Counted from the stretch's first letter, positions 18,182 to 27,231 are shown. The stretch is DNA of 64,000 bases from Polyangia bacterium (GCA_030424595.1 JAUHWG010000001.1:62001-126000); one strand, 5' to 3'. The notes: generated from the sequence alone by a model not told the origin. Translations and numbers: made by a program.

Positions 18182-20317
18182 TTGACGAGCTCCGAGCGCC
18201 CGCCAGCGCCGCCGGACCCCGAGAGCGCAACGGGCGAGGCGGATCCCGAGGGCGCTCGCGGCTATCGAACGATCGTCCGCAGCCAACGCGAGGAGCCCCA
18301 GCGCCGGGCCGATCGGCAAAACCCCGGCTTTGTCACGTCGATCGACGTCGCCGAGATCGACGGCACCCGACCGGCCGATGACCTCCCCCAGCTCCTCCAC
18401 GAGGGCGCCGCGACCACGGTCCGATCGCTCGGCGGGCTCGGCCAGTTCTCCGCAGTGTCGATCCGCGGGTCGACCTCGCAGCAGGTCGGCTTCTTCGTCG
18501 ACGGCGTCCCCCTCGGCCAGAGCCTCAACGGCCTGGTCAGCCCGAGCGACCTCGCGCTCGACGGCCTCGACACGGTCGAGGTCCACCGCGGCTACCTGCC
18601 GCTCGCGCTCGGCTCGGCGATCGGCGGGGCTGTCCACCTGCGCACCGATCACAGGTGCGCAGGACCTGCCCTCCGCGCCAGCTCGGGCCTCGGCTCCTTC
18701 GCCGCCCACAGCGCCCAGGTCGCCTACAAGCGCCGGCTCCGGCGCTTCTGCGTCGACACCCGGGTCGGGGTGAGCGGCGCCGGCGGAGGCTTCACCTTCC
18801 TCGACACCCGCGGGACCCTGCAAAACCCCGACGACGATCGGATCGTCCGCCGCCGCAACAACCACTACGAGCGGGTCGTCGGTCAGGTCGGCTTCGCCGG
18901 TCGTCGCGGCCCCTGGCGGATCCGCGGGCGCGAGATGGTCTTCTGGAAGCGCCAGGGCATCCCCGGCCCGGGGCACGCCCAGTCTCGCTTCACCTCGCTC
19001 GACACCCTGACGGCGCGGAGCCTCTTCAGCATCACCCACCCCACCCTCCTCGCCGGCCGAGGCCCGCTCAGCTGGGTCTCGGGGATCGGCGTCGAGCGTC
19101 GGCACTACCGCGACCCGGAGAGCGAGGTCGGCCTCGGCGTCGACGATGAGCGCCTCCTCGCCGGGGACCTCTACCTCTCTCCGCGCCTCGGCGTGCCCCT
19201 GTGGCGCGGGGCCAGCCTCGACCTGCTCGCGGAGGGTCGCGGCGAGACGATCGCCGTCCGCGAGAACTACGCCACGGTCGACGGTTGCAGCGACGCTCGA
19301 CGCCAGCGCCTGGCCCTCGCCGCCGGAGCACAGCTAGAACAGCGCGTCGGCGAGCGCCTCCTCCTCGCCCCGGCCCTCCGCGCCGACGGGGTCCACAGCC
19401 GCTTCGCCGCCTGCGGCGGGGGCGACGATGGAGCGCACAAGCGCAGCGCCGATGTCGGCCTCTCCCCGCGGATCGCCGGTCGCCTCGCGGTCGCCGGCGG
19501 GCTCTCCCTCCGGGCAAGCGTCGGCCGCTACTTTCGCGCGCCGAACCTCCTCGAGCTCTTCGGCGACCGCGGCTATGTGGTCGGCAATGACGACCTCGTC
19601 GCCGAGCGGGGGAGGACCGCCGAGGGGGGCTTTGTCGTCGCCGGCAGCCGCGGCCCCCACCGCGCGAGGGTCCACGTCGCAGGCTTCTGGAACCGCTCGG
19701 AGAACCTCATCCAATGGGTGCAGACCGGGCCGGTGATCCAGCCGATAAACCTCGCCTCGGCGACCCTGCGCGGCCTCGAGTCGTCGGTCCACGCCGAGGC
19801 GTGGAGCCGGACGGTCGTCGTCGACGGCAGCTACACCCTCCTCGCCTCGACCAACCACAGCGCCGATCCGTCGACCGACGGGAAGCGCCTCCCGGGACGA
19901 CCGCTCCACCAGCTCTTCGCCCGGACGAGCGTCGGCCACCGTTGGCGGGCCCAGAGCGTCAACCTGGAGCCCCGCCTCGCCTACTCGGTCGAGACCGTCG
20001 CCGGGACCTTCCTCGACACCGCCGAGCGGGTCGCCGTCCCGCCGCGGACCCTCCACGGCTGCGGCGTCGCCCTCCGCGTCGCCGACCGCTTTCACGTCGG
20101 CCTGGAGATCCGCAACCTCCTCGATCGGCGGACGACGACCTGGATCCCGCCGATCCGCGGGGCGACGGCGCTGACCCTGCCGATCAGCGACTTCATCGGC
20201 TACCCGCTCCCCGGACGCTCCCTCTGGGCCAGCCTCCGCATCGACCTCGATCCCGGCGAGAGCCGGACAAAACGCCCCGAACTCAGCCTTCACGCCCACC
20301 ACGGACGGACACCATGA
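18182..20317 (+). CDS. btuB: TonB-dependent outer-membrane receptor, probable cobalamin receptor (BtuB-like)
   Basis: The span from the TTG at 18182 encodes 711 aa. A plug domain (residues 55-160: DDLPQLLHEG, VSIRGSTSQQVGFFVDGVP, GLDTVEVHRGYLPLALGSAIGG) is followed by a beta-barrel ending in SLWASLRIDLDP. Substrate assignment comes from the B12 riboswitch and downstream btuF/btuC-like genes. The true start is probably upstream: the frame is open from 18020 and encodes a typical signal peptide (GLRVAFGGLTLAGLWALEA, 18101-18157) before the TTG. No ATG, GTG or TTG precedes it in frame. An ATC at 18038, ten bases after GGGAG, is the best candidate. The end overlaps the next gene by ATGA. Confidence 0.88.
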   Translation: MTSSERPPAPPDPESATGEADPEGARGYRTIVRSQREEPQRRADRQNPGFVTSIDVAEIDGTRPADDLPQLLHEGAATTVRSLGGLGQFSAVSIRGSTSQQVGFFVDGVPLGQSLNGLVSPSDLALDGLDTVEVHRGYLPLALGSAIGGAVHLRTDHRCAGPALRASSGLGSFAAHSAQVAYKRRLRRFCVDTRVGVSGAGGGFTFLDTRGTLQNPDDDRIVRRRNNHYERVVGQVGFAGRRGPWRIRGREMVFWKRQGIPGPGHAQSRFTSLDTLTARSLFSITHPTLLAGRGPLSWVSGIGVERRHYRDPESEVGLGVDDERLLAGDLYLSPRLGVPLWRGASLDLLAEGRGETIAVRENYATVDGCSDARRQRLALAAGAQLEQRVGERLLLAPALRADGVHSRFAACGGGDDGAHKRSADVGLSPRIAGRLAVAGGLSLRASVGRYFRAPNLLELFGDRGYVVGNDDLVAERGRTAEGGFVVAGSRGPHRARVHVAGFWNRSENLIQWVQTGPVIQPINLASATLRGLESSVHAEAWSRTVVVDGSYTLLASTNHSADPSTDGKRLPGRPLHQLFARTSVGHRWRAQSVNLEPRLAYSVETVAGTFLDTAERVAVPPRTLHGCGVALRVADRFHVGLEIRNLLDRRTTTWIPPIRGATALTLPISDFIGYPLPGRSLWASLRIDLDPGESRTKRPELSLHAHHGRTP

Positions 20318-21537
20318 AGCTCCACACGACCCTGGCATCGATCCTACCCTTGACCCTCTCGCTGACGAGCGCCTGCGTCATCATCGGCGACGGCGACAGC
20401 GAGACGGCGGGCGACACCGCCTCGACCTCCGACTCCGACTCCGACTCTGGCGGCGACGAGCTCGTCCCGCTCGACGGCCCCTGCGGCGGCGCCCCGGCCA
20501 GCCCGAGCAAGATCGCCGTGGTCACCAACGACTACGTCAACGGCGGCCTCAGCATCGCCGACGCGGCGATGAGCGTCGACGTCGACGTCGCGGCCGCGAG
20601 CACCGACACCGTCGCCACCAGCCACGCTGGCGACCTCTACCTGATCCACCGCTACGGCTTCAACGCCATCGACGTCCTAGACAGCTCCTCCTGGGCCTCC
20701 AAGGGCAGCTTTGACGTCAGCGTCGACGGCGTCCCCGAGCCCAACCCGCAAAGCCTGGTCTTCGCCAGCGACGGGCTCGGCTACCTGACCCTCTTCGGCG
20801 CCCCGGAGGTCCAGGTGGTCGACTTCCAGGGGGCCGCGCCGACCAAGGTCGGCAGCATCGACATCAGCGCCTTCGCGGACGATGACGGCAACCCGGAGGC
20901 AGGCGTCGCGATCGCCTGCGGCTCGACCCTCCTCGTCGGGATCCAGCGGCTCGATCCGACCTACGCCCCGGTCGACCAGAGCTACCTCCTCGCGATCGAC
21001 ACCGCCAGCCAGAGCGCGATCGACCTCGATCCCGACGCCGAGGGGGTCCAGGGGCTCGCCCTCGAGGGAGCCTGGCCGCGGCAGATCCGCGTCGACCCGA
21101 GCGACCCCAGCGGTGAGACCATCCTCGTCCTCACGAGCGGCATCGAGCGGATCCACGTGCCGACCGCGACCCGCTCCTGGGCTGTCTCCGCCGAGTCCCT
21201 CGGGGCCGTCGGGATCAGCGGCTTCGACACCCAGGCCTTCGTCACCGACGACGCTGGCGAGATCGCCTATCTCAGCGCGACCGACGGGACGTACCCCGCC
21301 TCTGCGATCTACCGGGTCAACCTCCAGGACGACACCGCGGCGCCCGACAAGCTGCTCAGCGGGGTCTCGACCCTCGATCGCGCGATCGAGCGGTTGGGCG
21401 ACCAGCTCTGGGTCGGCGACGCCACCCTCGACGCCACCGGCCTCCGGGTCTGGGACCTGAGCGTCGACCCGCCGACCGAGATGACCGCAGCTCCGCTCGA
21501 CACCGGCCTGCCCCCCCACAGCCTGGTCTCGTTGTGA
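20314..21537 (+). CDS. Exported propeller-like protein 1 of the B12 operon
   Basis: The 407-aa product has a lipoprotein-like signal (MKLHTTLASILPLTLSLTSAC), an Asp/Ser linker (residues 30-50) and then about 350 residues of repeating beta-strand blades (VVTNDYVNGGLSIAD, YLIHRYGFNAIDVLD, LTLFGAPEVQVVDF). This suggests a beta-propeller. Conserved blocks shared with its neighbour are the opening PC.G.P, DDDGNPEAGVA and WPRQIRVDPSDPSG. The start ATG overlaps the receptor stop (ATGA). The role is unknown. Location between a TonB receptor and BtuF suggests capture or hand-over of cobalamin on the membrane surface, which is inference. Confidence 0.85.
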   Translation: MKLHTTLASILPLTLSLTSACVIIGDGDSETAGDTASTSDSDSDSGGDELVPLDGPCGGAPASPSKIAVVTNDYVNGGLSIADAAMSVDVDVAAASTDTVATSHAGDLYLIHRYGFNAIDVLDSSSWASKGSFDVSVDGVPEPNPQSLVFASDGLGYLTLFGAPEVQVVDFQGAAPTKVGSIDISAFADDDGNPEAGVAIACGSTLLVGIQRLDPTYAPVDQSYLLAIDTASQSAIDLDPDAEGVQGLALEGAWPRQIRVDPSDPSGETILVLTSGIERIHVPTATRSWAVSAESLGAVGISGFDTQAFVTDDAGEIAYLSATDGTYPASAIYRVNLQDDTAAPDKLLSGVSTLDRAIERLGDQLWVGDATLDATGLRVWDLSVDPPTEMTAAPLDTGLPPHSLVSL

Positions 21538-22820
21538 TGGACGCCTCGCCCCGCCGACGTCGCGCCGGCCCCCGCAGCCGCCCCCGACAGACCCTCCTCT
21601 GCGGCCTCTCGGGGCTCGCCCCCCTGCTCCTCGGCTGTGAGCTGCCCAGCCAGGGGCCGCCGGACCAGGGCGAGGACCCGCCGCCGCCGATCGTCGGCGC
21701 GCCGACGATCACGGCCCCCTGCACCGGGCCGCCGACCAGCGGCCGGTCGATCGCGGTGACCACCACCGACTTCGCGACCGGGGCCCTCTCGATCGTCGAC
21801 GTCGGCTCCGCCCAGGGCACGCCAGACGTGGCCCTCGGCAGCACGGACGCCAAACCCTTCGCCTTCGGCGAGCACCTCTACCTGCTCCATCGCTTCCAGA
21901 TCGACGCGCTCGACGTGATCGATCCAGCCCAGGGCTGGAGCCTCGTCGATCAGCAGGCGATCGAGGTCGACGGGGTCGTCAGCGCCAACCCCCAGAAGAT
22001 GGCCTTCAGCGCCGACGCCCTGGCCTACATCACCCTCTTCGCGAGCCCTCAGGTGCTGGTCTACGACCTCAGCGATCCCGCGCGGCCCGTCGCCCTGGCC
22101 CCGCTCGACCTGCGACCTATCGCCGACGAGGACGGCAACCCCGAGGCCTCCTTGGCGATGGTCTGCGATCAAACGCTGCTGGTCAGCGTCCAGGATCTCG
22201 ACCCCAGCCTGGGCTTCCTCCCGCGCCACGAGCGGGGCGAGGTCGCGCTCATCGATCGTACGAGCGGCCAGATCCACGATCTCGATCCGACCCTCGACGG
22301 GATCCAGGGCATCCCCCTCCAGGGGACCTGGGCCCGGCAGTGGCGGCTCGACCCTCGGGATCCCAGCGGCCACACCCTGCTGGTCCTCAGCGAGGGCGTC
22401 GAACGCCTCGACCTCGACGCCCTGAGCAGCACCTGGCTTATCGACCAGGAGACCCTGAGCACCGTCGGCATCACCTCCTACCTCCAGCCTCAGGCCTTCG
22501 CCCTGACCCCCGCGGGCGACGCCCTCTACCTCGCGAGCTACACCGAGGACTTCGCCGAGGTGGTCGTCGATCGCTTCCTCCTCGGGGACGGCGAGGGCTC
22601 CCCTGCGAGCCCCCCGGAGCGGGTTCTCGCGGGCCTCCAGACCAGCGAGGAGGCCCTCGAGATCGTCGCCGGTACACTCTGGGTGGGCGATCGCAGCCCC
22701 GGCGCCAGCGGTCTACGCGGCTTCCACCTCGGCGACACCGTCGACGCGCCGCTCGTCCCCCTCGCAGAGGCGCCGCTCGCCACCGGCCTCCCCCCCTACG
22801 CCATCACCATCGTCCCCTGA
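21537..22820 (+). CDS. Exported propeller-like protein 2, paralogue of the preceding gene
   Basis: The 427-aa product has an Arg-rich n-region, a hydrophobic core and lipobox LLLGC (Cys near 34). A Pro linker precedes the same propeller-like domain as the gene before it. Shared blocks include AVTTTDFATGALSIVD, LYLLHRFQIDALDVID, DEDGNPEASLAM, WARQWRLDPRDPSG, LWVGD and a terminal TGLPPYAI (TGLPPHSL in the first copy). The two arose by tandem duplication but are well diverged. The ATG at 21537 shares one base with the preceding stop; a GTG at 21534 is equally possible. I do not recognise a named family. Confidence 0.85.
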   Translation: MDASPRRRRAGPRSRPRQTLLCGLSGLAPLLLGCELPSQGPPDQGEDPPPPIVGAPTITAPCTGPPTSGRSIAVTTTDFATGALSIVDVGSAQGTPDVALGSTDAKPFAFGEHLYLLHRFQIDALDVIDPAQGWSLVDQQAIEVDGVVSANPQKMAFSADALAYITLFASPQVLVYDLSDPARPVALAPLDLRPIADEDGNPEASLAMVCDQTLLVSVQDLDPSLGFLPRHERGEVALIDRTSGQIHDLDPTLDGIQGIPLQGTWARQWRLDPRDPSGHTLLVLSEGVERLDLDALSSTWLIDQETLSTVGITSYLQPQAFALTPAGDALYLASYTEDFAEVVVDRFLLGDGEGSPASPPERVLAGLQTSEEALEIVAGTLWVGDRSPGASGLRGFHLGDTVDAPLVPLAEAPLATGLPPYAITIVP

Positions 22821-22825
22821 GGCCC

Positions 22826-23779
22826 GTGCACGACGTCCAGCCAACCCCGCCTGCTCCGCCGAGGGACATCGTCCGCGGGCTCGCGAGCGCTCTCCTCCTG
22901 CTCCTGTTGGGCGGCCTCACGGTCGCCGCCTGCAAGAGGGAAGAGAGCGAGCAGACACCCCCGCGAAAGGGCGAGACCGAGACGCCCCCCCCCCGGTCGA
23001 TCGCCTCCCAGACGATCCTGAGCGACGAGCTCCTCTGGTCCCTCGGCCCCGAGGTCCGGGCGAGGGTCGTCGCCGTCAGCCCGCTCGTCGATGATCCGCG
23101 CTACTCGACGATCGTCGATCGCTGGCCGAGCGCGATCCCACGGCTCCCCGGGAGCAGCGAAGCTCTCCTCGCGCTCGACCCCGATCTCGTGATCATCGCC
23201 TCCTTCACCTCCGCGGAGACCCGCGCCTTCCTCGAGGCTCAAGGGGTCAAGACCCTCTACCTCGACGGGTTCAACGGCTTTGACGATCTCTGGCGACACA
23301 CCCGAGCGGTGGCCGCTGAGGTCGGCGCGACCGATGCGGGAGAGCGGCTGATCCGAGCGCAGGAGGCGGAGCTCGCCGCCCTCGCGGAGACGATCGGAGA
23401 CGGCCCCAAGACCCCCGCCGTCGCCTGGAGCGACGGCCTCGTCGCCGGCTCCGGGACGACCTTCGACGGGATCGCGCTCTACGCCGGGCTGACCAACCTC
23501 GCCGGCGAGCGCGGCGTCGAGGGCCACGCAGCCCTCAGCGTCGAGGAGCTCGTCGCCTGGGATCCGCCGATCATCGTCATCAGCTGTGAGCCGCCCCGCT
23601 GCGCCGAAGCCGAGCAGGAGCTCGCCGCGCGCCCCGGGATCGCCGCGACCCAAGCGGCCCGCAAGGGCGGCGTCATCGGGATCCCCGGGGCCTCCCTGGC
23701 GAGCACCGGCGCCGGCATGATCGAAGCCGCAGGGCTCCTCGGCGAGGAGCAGAAGAGGCGAGCCTTGTCGGGGTCATGA
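22826..23779 (+). CDS. btuF: Cobalamin-binding periplasmic lipoprotein (BtuF-like)
   Basis: The 317-aa product has a lipoprotein signal (ASALLLLLLGGLTVAAC) and a helical-backbone class III solute-binding domain: VVAVSPLVDDPRYS, LLALDPDLVIIASFTS, VKTLYLDGFNGFDDLW, GLTNLAGERGVEGH and LSVEELVAWDPPIIVIS. This matches BtuF-type B12 or iron-complex binding proteins, and the riboswitch upstream favours B12. The GTG at 22826 follows the previous stop by 5 bases with GAGG just before it. Lipid anchoring differs from the soluble E. coli BtuF but fits the lipoprotein-rich operon. It overlaps btuC by 4 bases. Confidence 0.87.
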   Translation: MHDVQPTPPAPPRDIVRGLASALLLLLLGGLTVAACKREESEQTPPRKGETETPPPRSIASQTILSDELLWSLGPEVRARVVAVSPLVDDPRYSTIVDRWPSAIPRLPGSSEALLALDPDLVIIASFTSAETRAFLEAQGVKTLYLDGFNGFDDLWRHTRAVAAEVGATDAGERLIRAQEAELAALAETIGDGPKTPAVAWSDGLVAGSGTTFDGIALYAGLTNLAGERGVEGHAALSVEELVAWDPPIIVISCEPPRCAEAEQELAARPGIAATQAARKGGVIGIPGASLASTGAGMIEAAGLLGEEQKRRALSGS

Positions 23780-24831
23780 TGGCGCGCGCGGGCACAACAC
23801 CACCGAGCCCGAACGCCCCTCAAGGGCGAGGCAAGCTCCTCCCCCTGGCCTTCGCCCTCTGGCTCGGGGTTCTCGCCCTCGCCCTCCTCGTCGGGCCGGG
23901 CGAGCTTGGGCTCGGCGATGTCCTGACGATCCTCGGCTCCCACCTCGGTATCAGCGACGCCTCCAGCCCCGCCATCGCCGACGCGATCGTCTGGAACCTC
24001 CGCCTACCCCGGGCGCTCCTCGCGACCCTCGTCGGCGCGGCCCTCGGCGCTGCCGGTGCCCTCACCCAAGGGATCTTCCGCAACCCCCTCGCCGAGCCGG
24101 GGATCCTCGGAATATCCTCGGGCGCAGCCCTCTTCGCGGTCCTCGGCTTCGCCTTCGGCGTCGACGCCTTCGGCCCGTGGGCGACCGCAGGGCTCGCCGC
24201 CGGAGGCGCTGTCGCGGTGCTCCTCCTCCTCCTCGCCTTCATCGGCGCCCGCGTCGACGTCGCGACGCTCCTCCTCTCAGGCGTCGCCATCGCAGCGCTG
24301 ACCTCGGCGATCACCACCCTGATCCTCGCCCTCGCGGCGCAGCGCTGGGACCTCGGCCTTCGCGTCCTCCAGTGGATGATGGGCTCCTTCGAGGGGCGGA
24401 GCTGGTCCCACCTCGGCATCGCCGCGCCGCTCGTCAGCGGCGGCCTCGCCCTCAGCCTCTGGATACGCCGCGACCTCGACGTTCTCTTCCTCGGCGCCGA
24501 CACGGCCCGCTCGCTCGGCGTCGATCTCCGCCGGCTCCACCTCCTCGCCGTCGCGGCGATCGGCCTCCTCGTCGGCAGCGCCACCGCCCTGACCGGGATC
24601 ATCGGCTTCGTCGGCCTGATCGTCCCCCACCTCGCCCGCCGGCTCATCGGCCCGAGCCACCGCTCGCTCCTCCCCCTCTCGGCGATCCTCGGCGGCGCCC
24701 TCCTCCTCCTCGTCGACACGGGCACCCGCGCCGTCTCGGGGATCGTGATCCCGCCGGGCGTGGTCACGAGCCTCCTCGGCGCGCCGGCGTTCCTCTGGAT
24801 CCTCTGGCGTCAACGGATCCGCGTCCCCTAG
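23776..24831 (+). CDS. btuC: FecCD/BtuC-type ABC transporter permease
   Basis: The 351-aa integral membrane protein has about nine to ten hydrophobic segments. It has the family blocks RLPRALLATLVGAALGAAG, TQGIFRNPLAEPGILGIS-like, LLLSGVAIAALTSAITT, GADTARSLGVDL and TGIIGFVGLIVPHLARRL; the last contacts the ATPase. It would pass cobalamin from BtuF across the inner membrane. The start ATG overlaps the btuF stop (ATGA). No ATP-binding BtuD follows: the operon ends here and a repeat element begins one base after the stop. Confidence 0.92.
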   Translation: MMARAGTTPPSPNAPQGRGKLLPLAFALWLGVLALALLVGPGELGLGDVLTILGSHLGISDASSPAIADAIVWNLRLPRALLATLVGAALGAAGALTQGIFRNPLAEPGILGISSGAALFAVLGFAFGVDAFGPWATAGLAAGGAVAVLLLLLAFIGARVDVATLLLSGVAIAALTSAITTLILALAAQRWDLGLRVLQWMMGSFEGRSWSHLGIAAPLVSGGLALSLWIRRDLDVLFLGADTARSLGVDLRRLHLLAVAAIGLLVGSATALTGIIGFVGLIVPHLARRLIGPSHRSLLPLSAILGGALLLLVDTGTRAVSGIVIPPGVVTSLLGAPAFLWILWRQRIRVP

Positions 24832-25090
24832 CCTAGCAGGCCCACACGCGGGGCAGGCCCGCACCTCCTCTCGATGAGAAGCGCGTTTGGAGATCAACTT
24901 CGTCGACGCCCCTGCGCCCCATCTTCGTGACAGACCGTGGCGAGCGTCCCGCGCGCTCTCGCTGGCCCTCCTCCCCCTCTCGGCCCCGCCGCAGCTCGCG
25001 GTACGGCCCAGCACGGCGGCATTTCGTCGAAGCCGAGAGGGCCAACGATTGCGGCCCGAGAGCGCACGGGACACCCGCCACGGCCTGCTC
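24832..25090 (-). repeat. Dispersed intergenic repeat, copy B (longest, with internal inverted repeat)
   Basis: This is the longest copy and shows the whole structure. Read on the minus strand, it starts with a block shared with copy D (GCAGGCC-GTGGCG, TGCGCTCTCG, GCAATCG, CTCTCRGCTTCGAC). It continues with blocks shared with copy A and ends with the CTAGG boundary common to A and C. The 5' half and middle form a large imperfect inverted repeat: CCGTGGCG, GTCCCG, GCGCTCTCG and CCCTCTCGGC recur in reverse complement about 50 bases on. It fills the space between the btuC and M15 peptidase stop codons. Confidence 0.8.
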
Positions 25091-25096
25091 GAGGGC

Positions 25097-26458
25097 TCAG
25101 TCCACAGCGATCGTCCGCCGAAGAACGCCGCCGACCTCGACCTCGACCGTCGAGCTCCCCGCCGGGGGGACAAAGCGCGCCCCGTAGGCCTCCGCGACCC
25201 TGTCGCCCTGGGCGTCCAACGCCCGCCAACGACGCAGCGGCTCGCCCTCATCCCAGCCGATCGCCGGCGCGAGGAACCCGTCTCCGTCGGCGACGAGCTC
25301 GACGCTCGGCGGGTTCGGCTGCGCCGGCGCGGCGTCCTTCGCGTCGCCGAAGAAGCGGGTGTCCACCGTCTCCGCCCGCCAGTCGCAGTGCACGTGGTTG
25401 TCGTAGAGCTGTCGAAAGCTGGCGCCCTTCGCCGCACACTCCGCGAAGAGCGACTCAAGGTCGCTCTCCGAGGGGTAGAGATCAAAGCCGTCGCCGTACA
25501 TGTGCCGCGACCAGGTCGCACCGCCGACGCTGGCGTTGTGCTCGGGGTTGCGATACCCGGAGGTCACCTGGATCGCCCCGAGCTTGTCGCGCAGCTCCTG
25601 GAGGCGGGCGAGGGCGTGGGGCTGGATGACGACGTAATCCCCGTAGGCCGGCTTGATGAGCTCGGAGAGCTGGAAGTTCGGCGCGACGTAGACGCCGAGG
25701 TCGAGCCCGCCGACGTCGAGGAACGCCTTCGGCGCTCGGTAGTTCGGATCCTGGTCGAGCGCGGGCGGGTAGTCGTAGTGCTCGGCGGCGATCACCAGAT
25801 CAAAACACGCGTCCCAGCTCCCGCTCGCGCCGGGATAGCAGACCGGATCCCCCAGCTCTCCGGGATCCTCCATCCCATCGTCGTCGCTGACCACCGTCAC
25901 GACGGAGGCCGTCGCGACCACCTCGTCACAGCTGTCGTAGGCGGTCGCCTCGATCGTCCGCGGACCCAGGGTCATCAACGTCACCTCGACCGCGAAGTCG
26001 GAGCCCGCGTCGACGCTCTCCCCGAGGGGAAAGATCCCCTCAGCGGTGTAGCTCACACGCACCACCGAGGGGCCTGCCTCCACCGCGAGCAGCACAGGGT
26101 TGGTCGACACAGCCCCCGGAGAGATGACCTCGAGGGTGTCCGACGCCCCACAAGCATCGCCGGTCGACGATCCACCGCCCGTGCTCCCGCTCACCGACGT
26201 CGTCGCGACGCCCGTGCTCGACGACCCCGTGGTCCCGGCTGAGCTCGCCGAGCTGGACGTCGTGTCGCCCGACGCCCCGCTCCACCCATCGGCATCCGCA
26301 GATAGAGCCCCCGTCTCGCTCTCCGCCATGGCGATGTCATCGCCGCAGGCGGACGCCCCAGAGAGCGCCGCAAGAGCGCCCAGAAGGACGATTTCAGGGC
26401 TTGCCCCGCACCGTCGGAAGAATCGGAATTGGTTCTCGTCTCGAGTCGCCCTGTCCAT
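25097..26458 (-). CDS. Lipoprotein with C-terminal M15-type peptidase domain
   Basis: The 453-aa product has a lipoprotein signal (ALSGASAC, Cys38), a Ser/Thr/Gly linker to about residue 105 and an Ig-like region (110-190). A peptidase M15 domain follows (about 255-365). Zinc ligands are visible as SRHMYGDGFDLYP (His319, Asp326) and NHVHCDW (His355/357), with VTSGYRNPEHNASVGG just before them, as in D-Ala-D-Ala carboxypeptidase-like M15 members. A beta-rich tail completes it. The likely substrate is peptidoglycan cross-links, an inference from the family. The ATG is at 26458. The stop is next to repeat copy B. Confidence 0.85.
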   Translation of the reverse strand: MDRATRDENQFRFFRRCGASPEIVLLGALAALSGASACGDDIAMAESETGALSADADGWSGASGDTTSSSASSAGTTGSSSTGVATTSVSGSTGGGSSTGDACGASDTLEVISPGAVSTNPVLLAVEAGPSVVRVSYTAEGIFPLGESVDAGSDFAVEVTLMTLGPRTIEATAYDSCDEVVATASVVTVVSDDDGMEDPGELGDPVCYPGASGSWDACFDLVIAAEHYDYPPALDQDPNYRAPKAFLDVGGLDLGVYVAPNFQLSELIKPAYGDYVVIQPHALARLQELRDKLGAIQVTSGYRNPEHNASVGGATWSRHMYGDGFDLYPSESDLESLFAECAAKGASFRQLYDNHVHCDWRAETVDTRFFGDAKDAAPAQPNPPSVELVADGDGFLAPAIGWDEGEPLRRWRALDAQGDRVAEAYGARFVPPAGSSTVEVEVGGVLRRTIAVD

Positions 26459-27231
26459 GGCTCACGTCCTCAGCACGCTCCGCGTCCGTGCAGAGCTGCC
26501 GTGAGTGTAGCTACAAGCAAGGGCTGAGCGACGCCTTTAGCAAGGCTATTCCTGTATCCCAGACAACAAACTTGCCTCACATGGGTCTACAGATCCCGCA
26601 CAGGGCGGGAAAAGCTGGCGAATCAGGGAGCTCAACCCCGGCTCACAGATACATGTCCAAAAGGCCATGTCCTAACAGACACATAGAATGATCCCCCGCG
26701 CGCTGATGCTCGCCGCGCGCACATTCCCCGAAAAACGTTCGAATCTGTCATCTGTGGGATCCCCCCCCCCTACACTCGCGCGAGGCCGTCAACACCGCGC
26801 AGGAGCGCGTCTGAGAGCCCTCCAGGCTCCTCGGCCGCTGACACAAAAAGCGCACCGCGCATGATCTCCCACAGGACACGACCACAACATATTGGGTAAG
26901 GGTGCCGAGTCGATCCACGACATCTTGGGGGCGCGCCCTGACCCGCTCATGGGCGCCCGTCCGCCGCGCGTCTGCGCAAGTGCCAGTGTCACTTTTCATG
27001 CATATACAGTCGGGCGACATCGCGCCCGAAGAGACGCCCATAGCAGACTACGAAAGCCCTGGAACCACCGTTATGATGGTCGCCCTTCACCCCCCGGGTC
27101 TTGCCCCAGCTCGTGCCGCTCATCGCACCACCTCTGCGCCCACGCGCCACCTCCGCCCTCGCTTCGCCGCCACCGCTGCGGCCAGCGCCCGTGTGCCCCT
27201 GCACGGGTCTCCGCCAAGGAGCAAGCTCTTG
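26459..27231. other. 773-base gene-free region, visibly less GC-rich than its surroundings
   Basis: This stretch separates the divergent M15 lipoprotein and lysozyme-like genes. No reading frame in it looks coding. From about 26500 to 27010 it is clearly poorer in G+C than the coding DNA. It contains a run of ten C (26760-26769) and a small hairpin at 26651-26670 (ACATGTCC, AAAA loop, GGCCATGT). It could hold promoters for both genes or the remains of inserted DNA. I see no RNA gene. Confidence 0.5.

Noticed and set aside
18059..19105. Minus-strand frame over the TonB receptor start
   Set aside because: An Ala/Glu/Asp/Arg-biased shadow with no ribosome binding site; it would also oppose the riboswitch-controlled transcript.
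24887..26242. Plus-strand frame running through repeat copy B and opposite the M15 gene
   Set aside because: It is open only because of GC bias. Parts of it resemble translations of copy D because the DNA is a repeat, not because it is coding.
26760..26769. Run of ten C as a possible regulatory slippage tract
   Set aside because: It is not within or near enough to any start codon to act as a phase-variation tract; a similar C run at 40811 is also intergenic.
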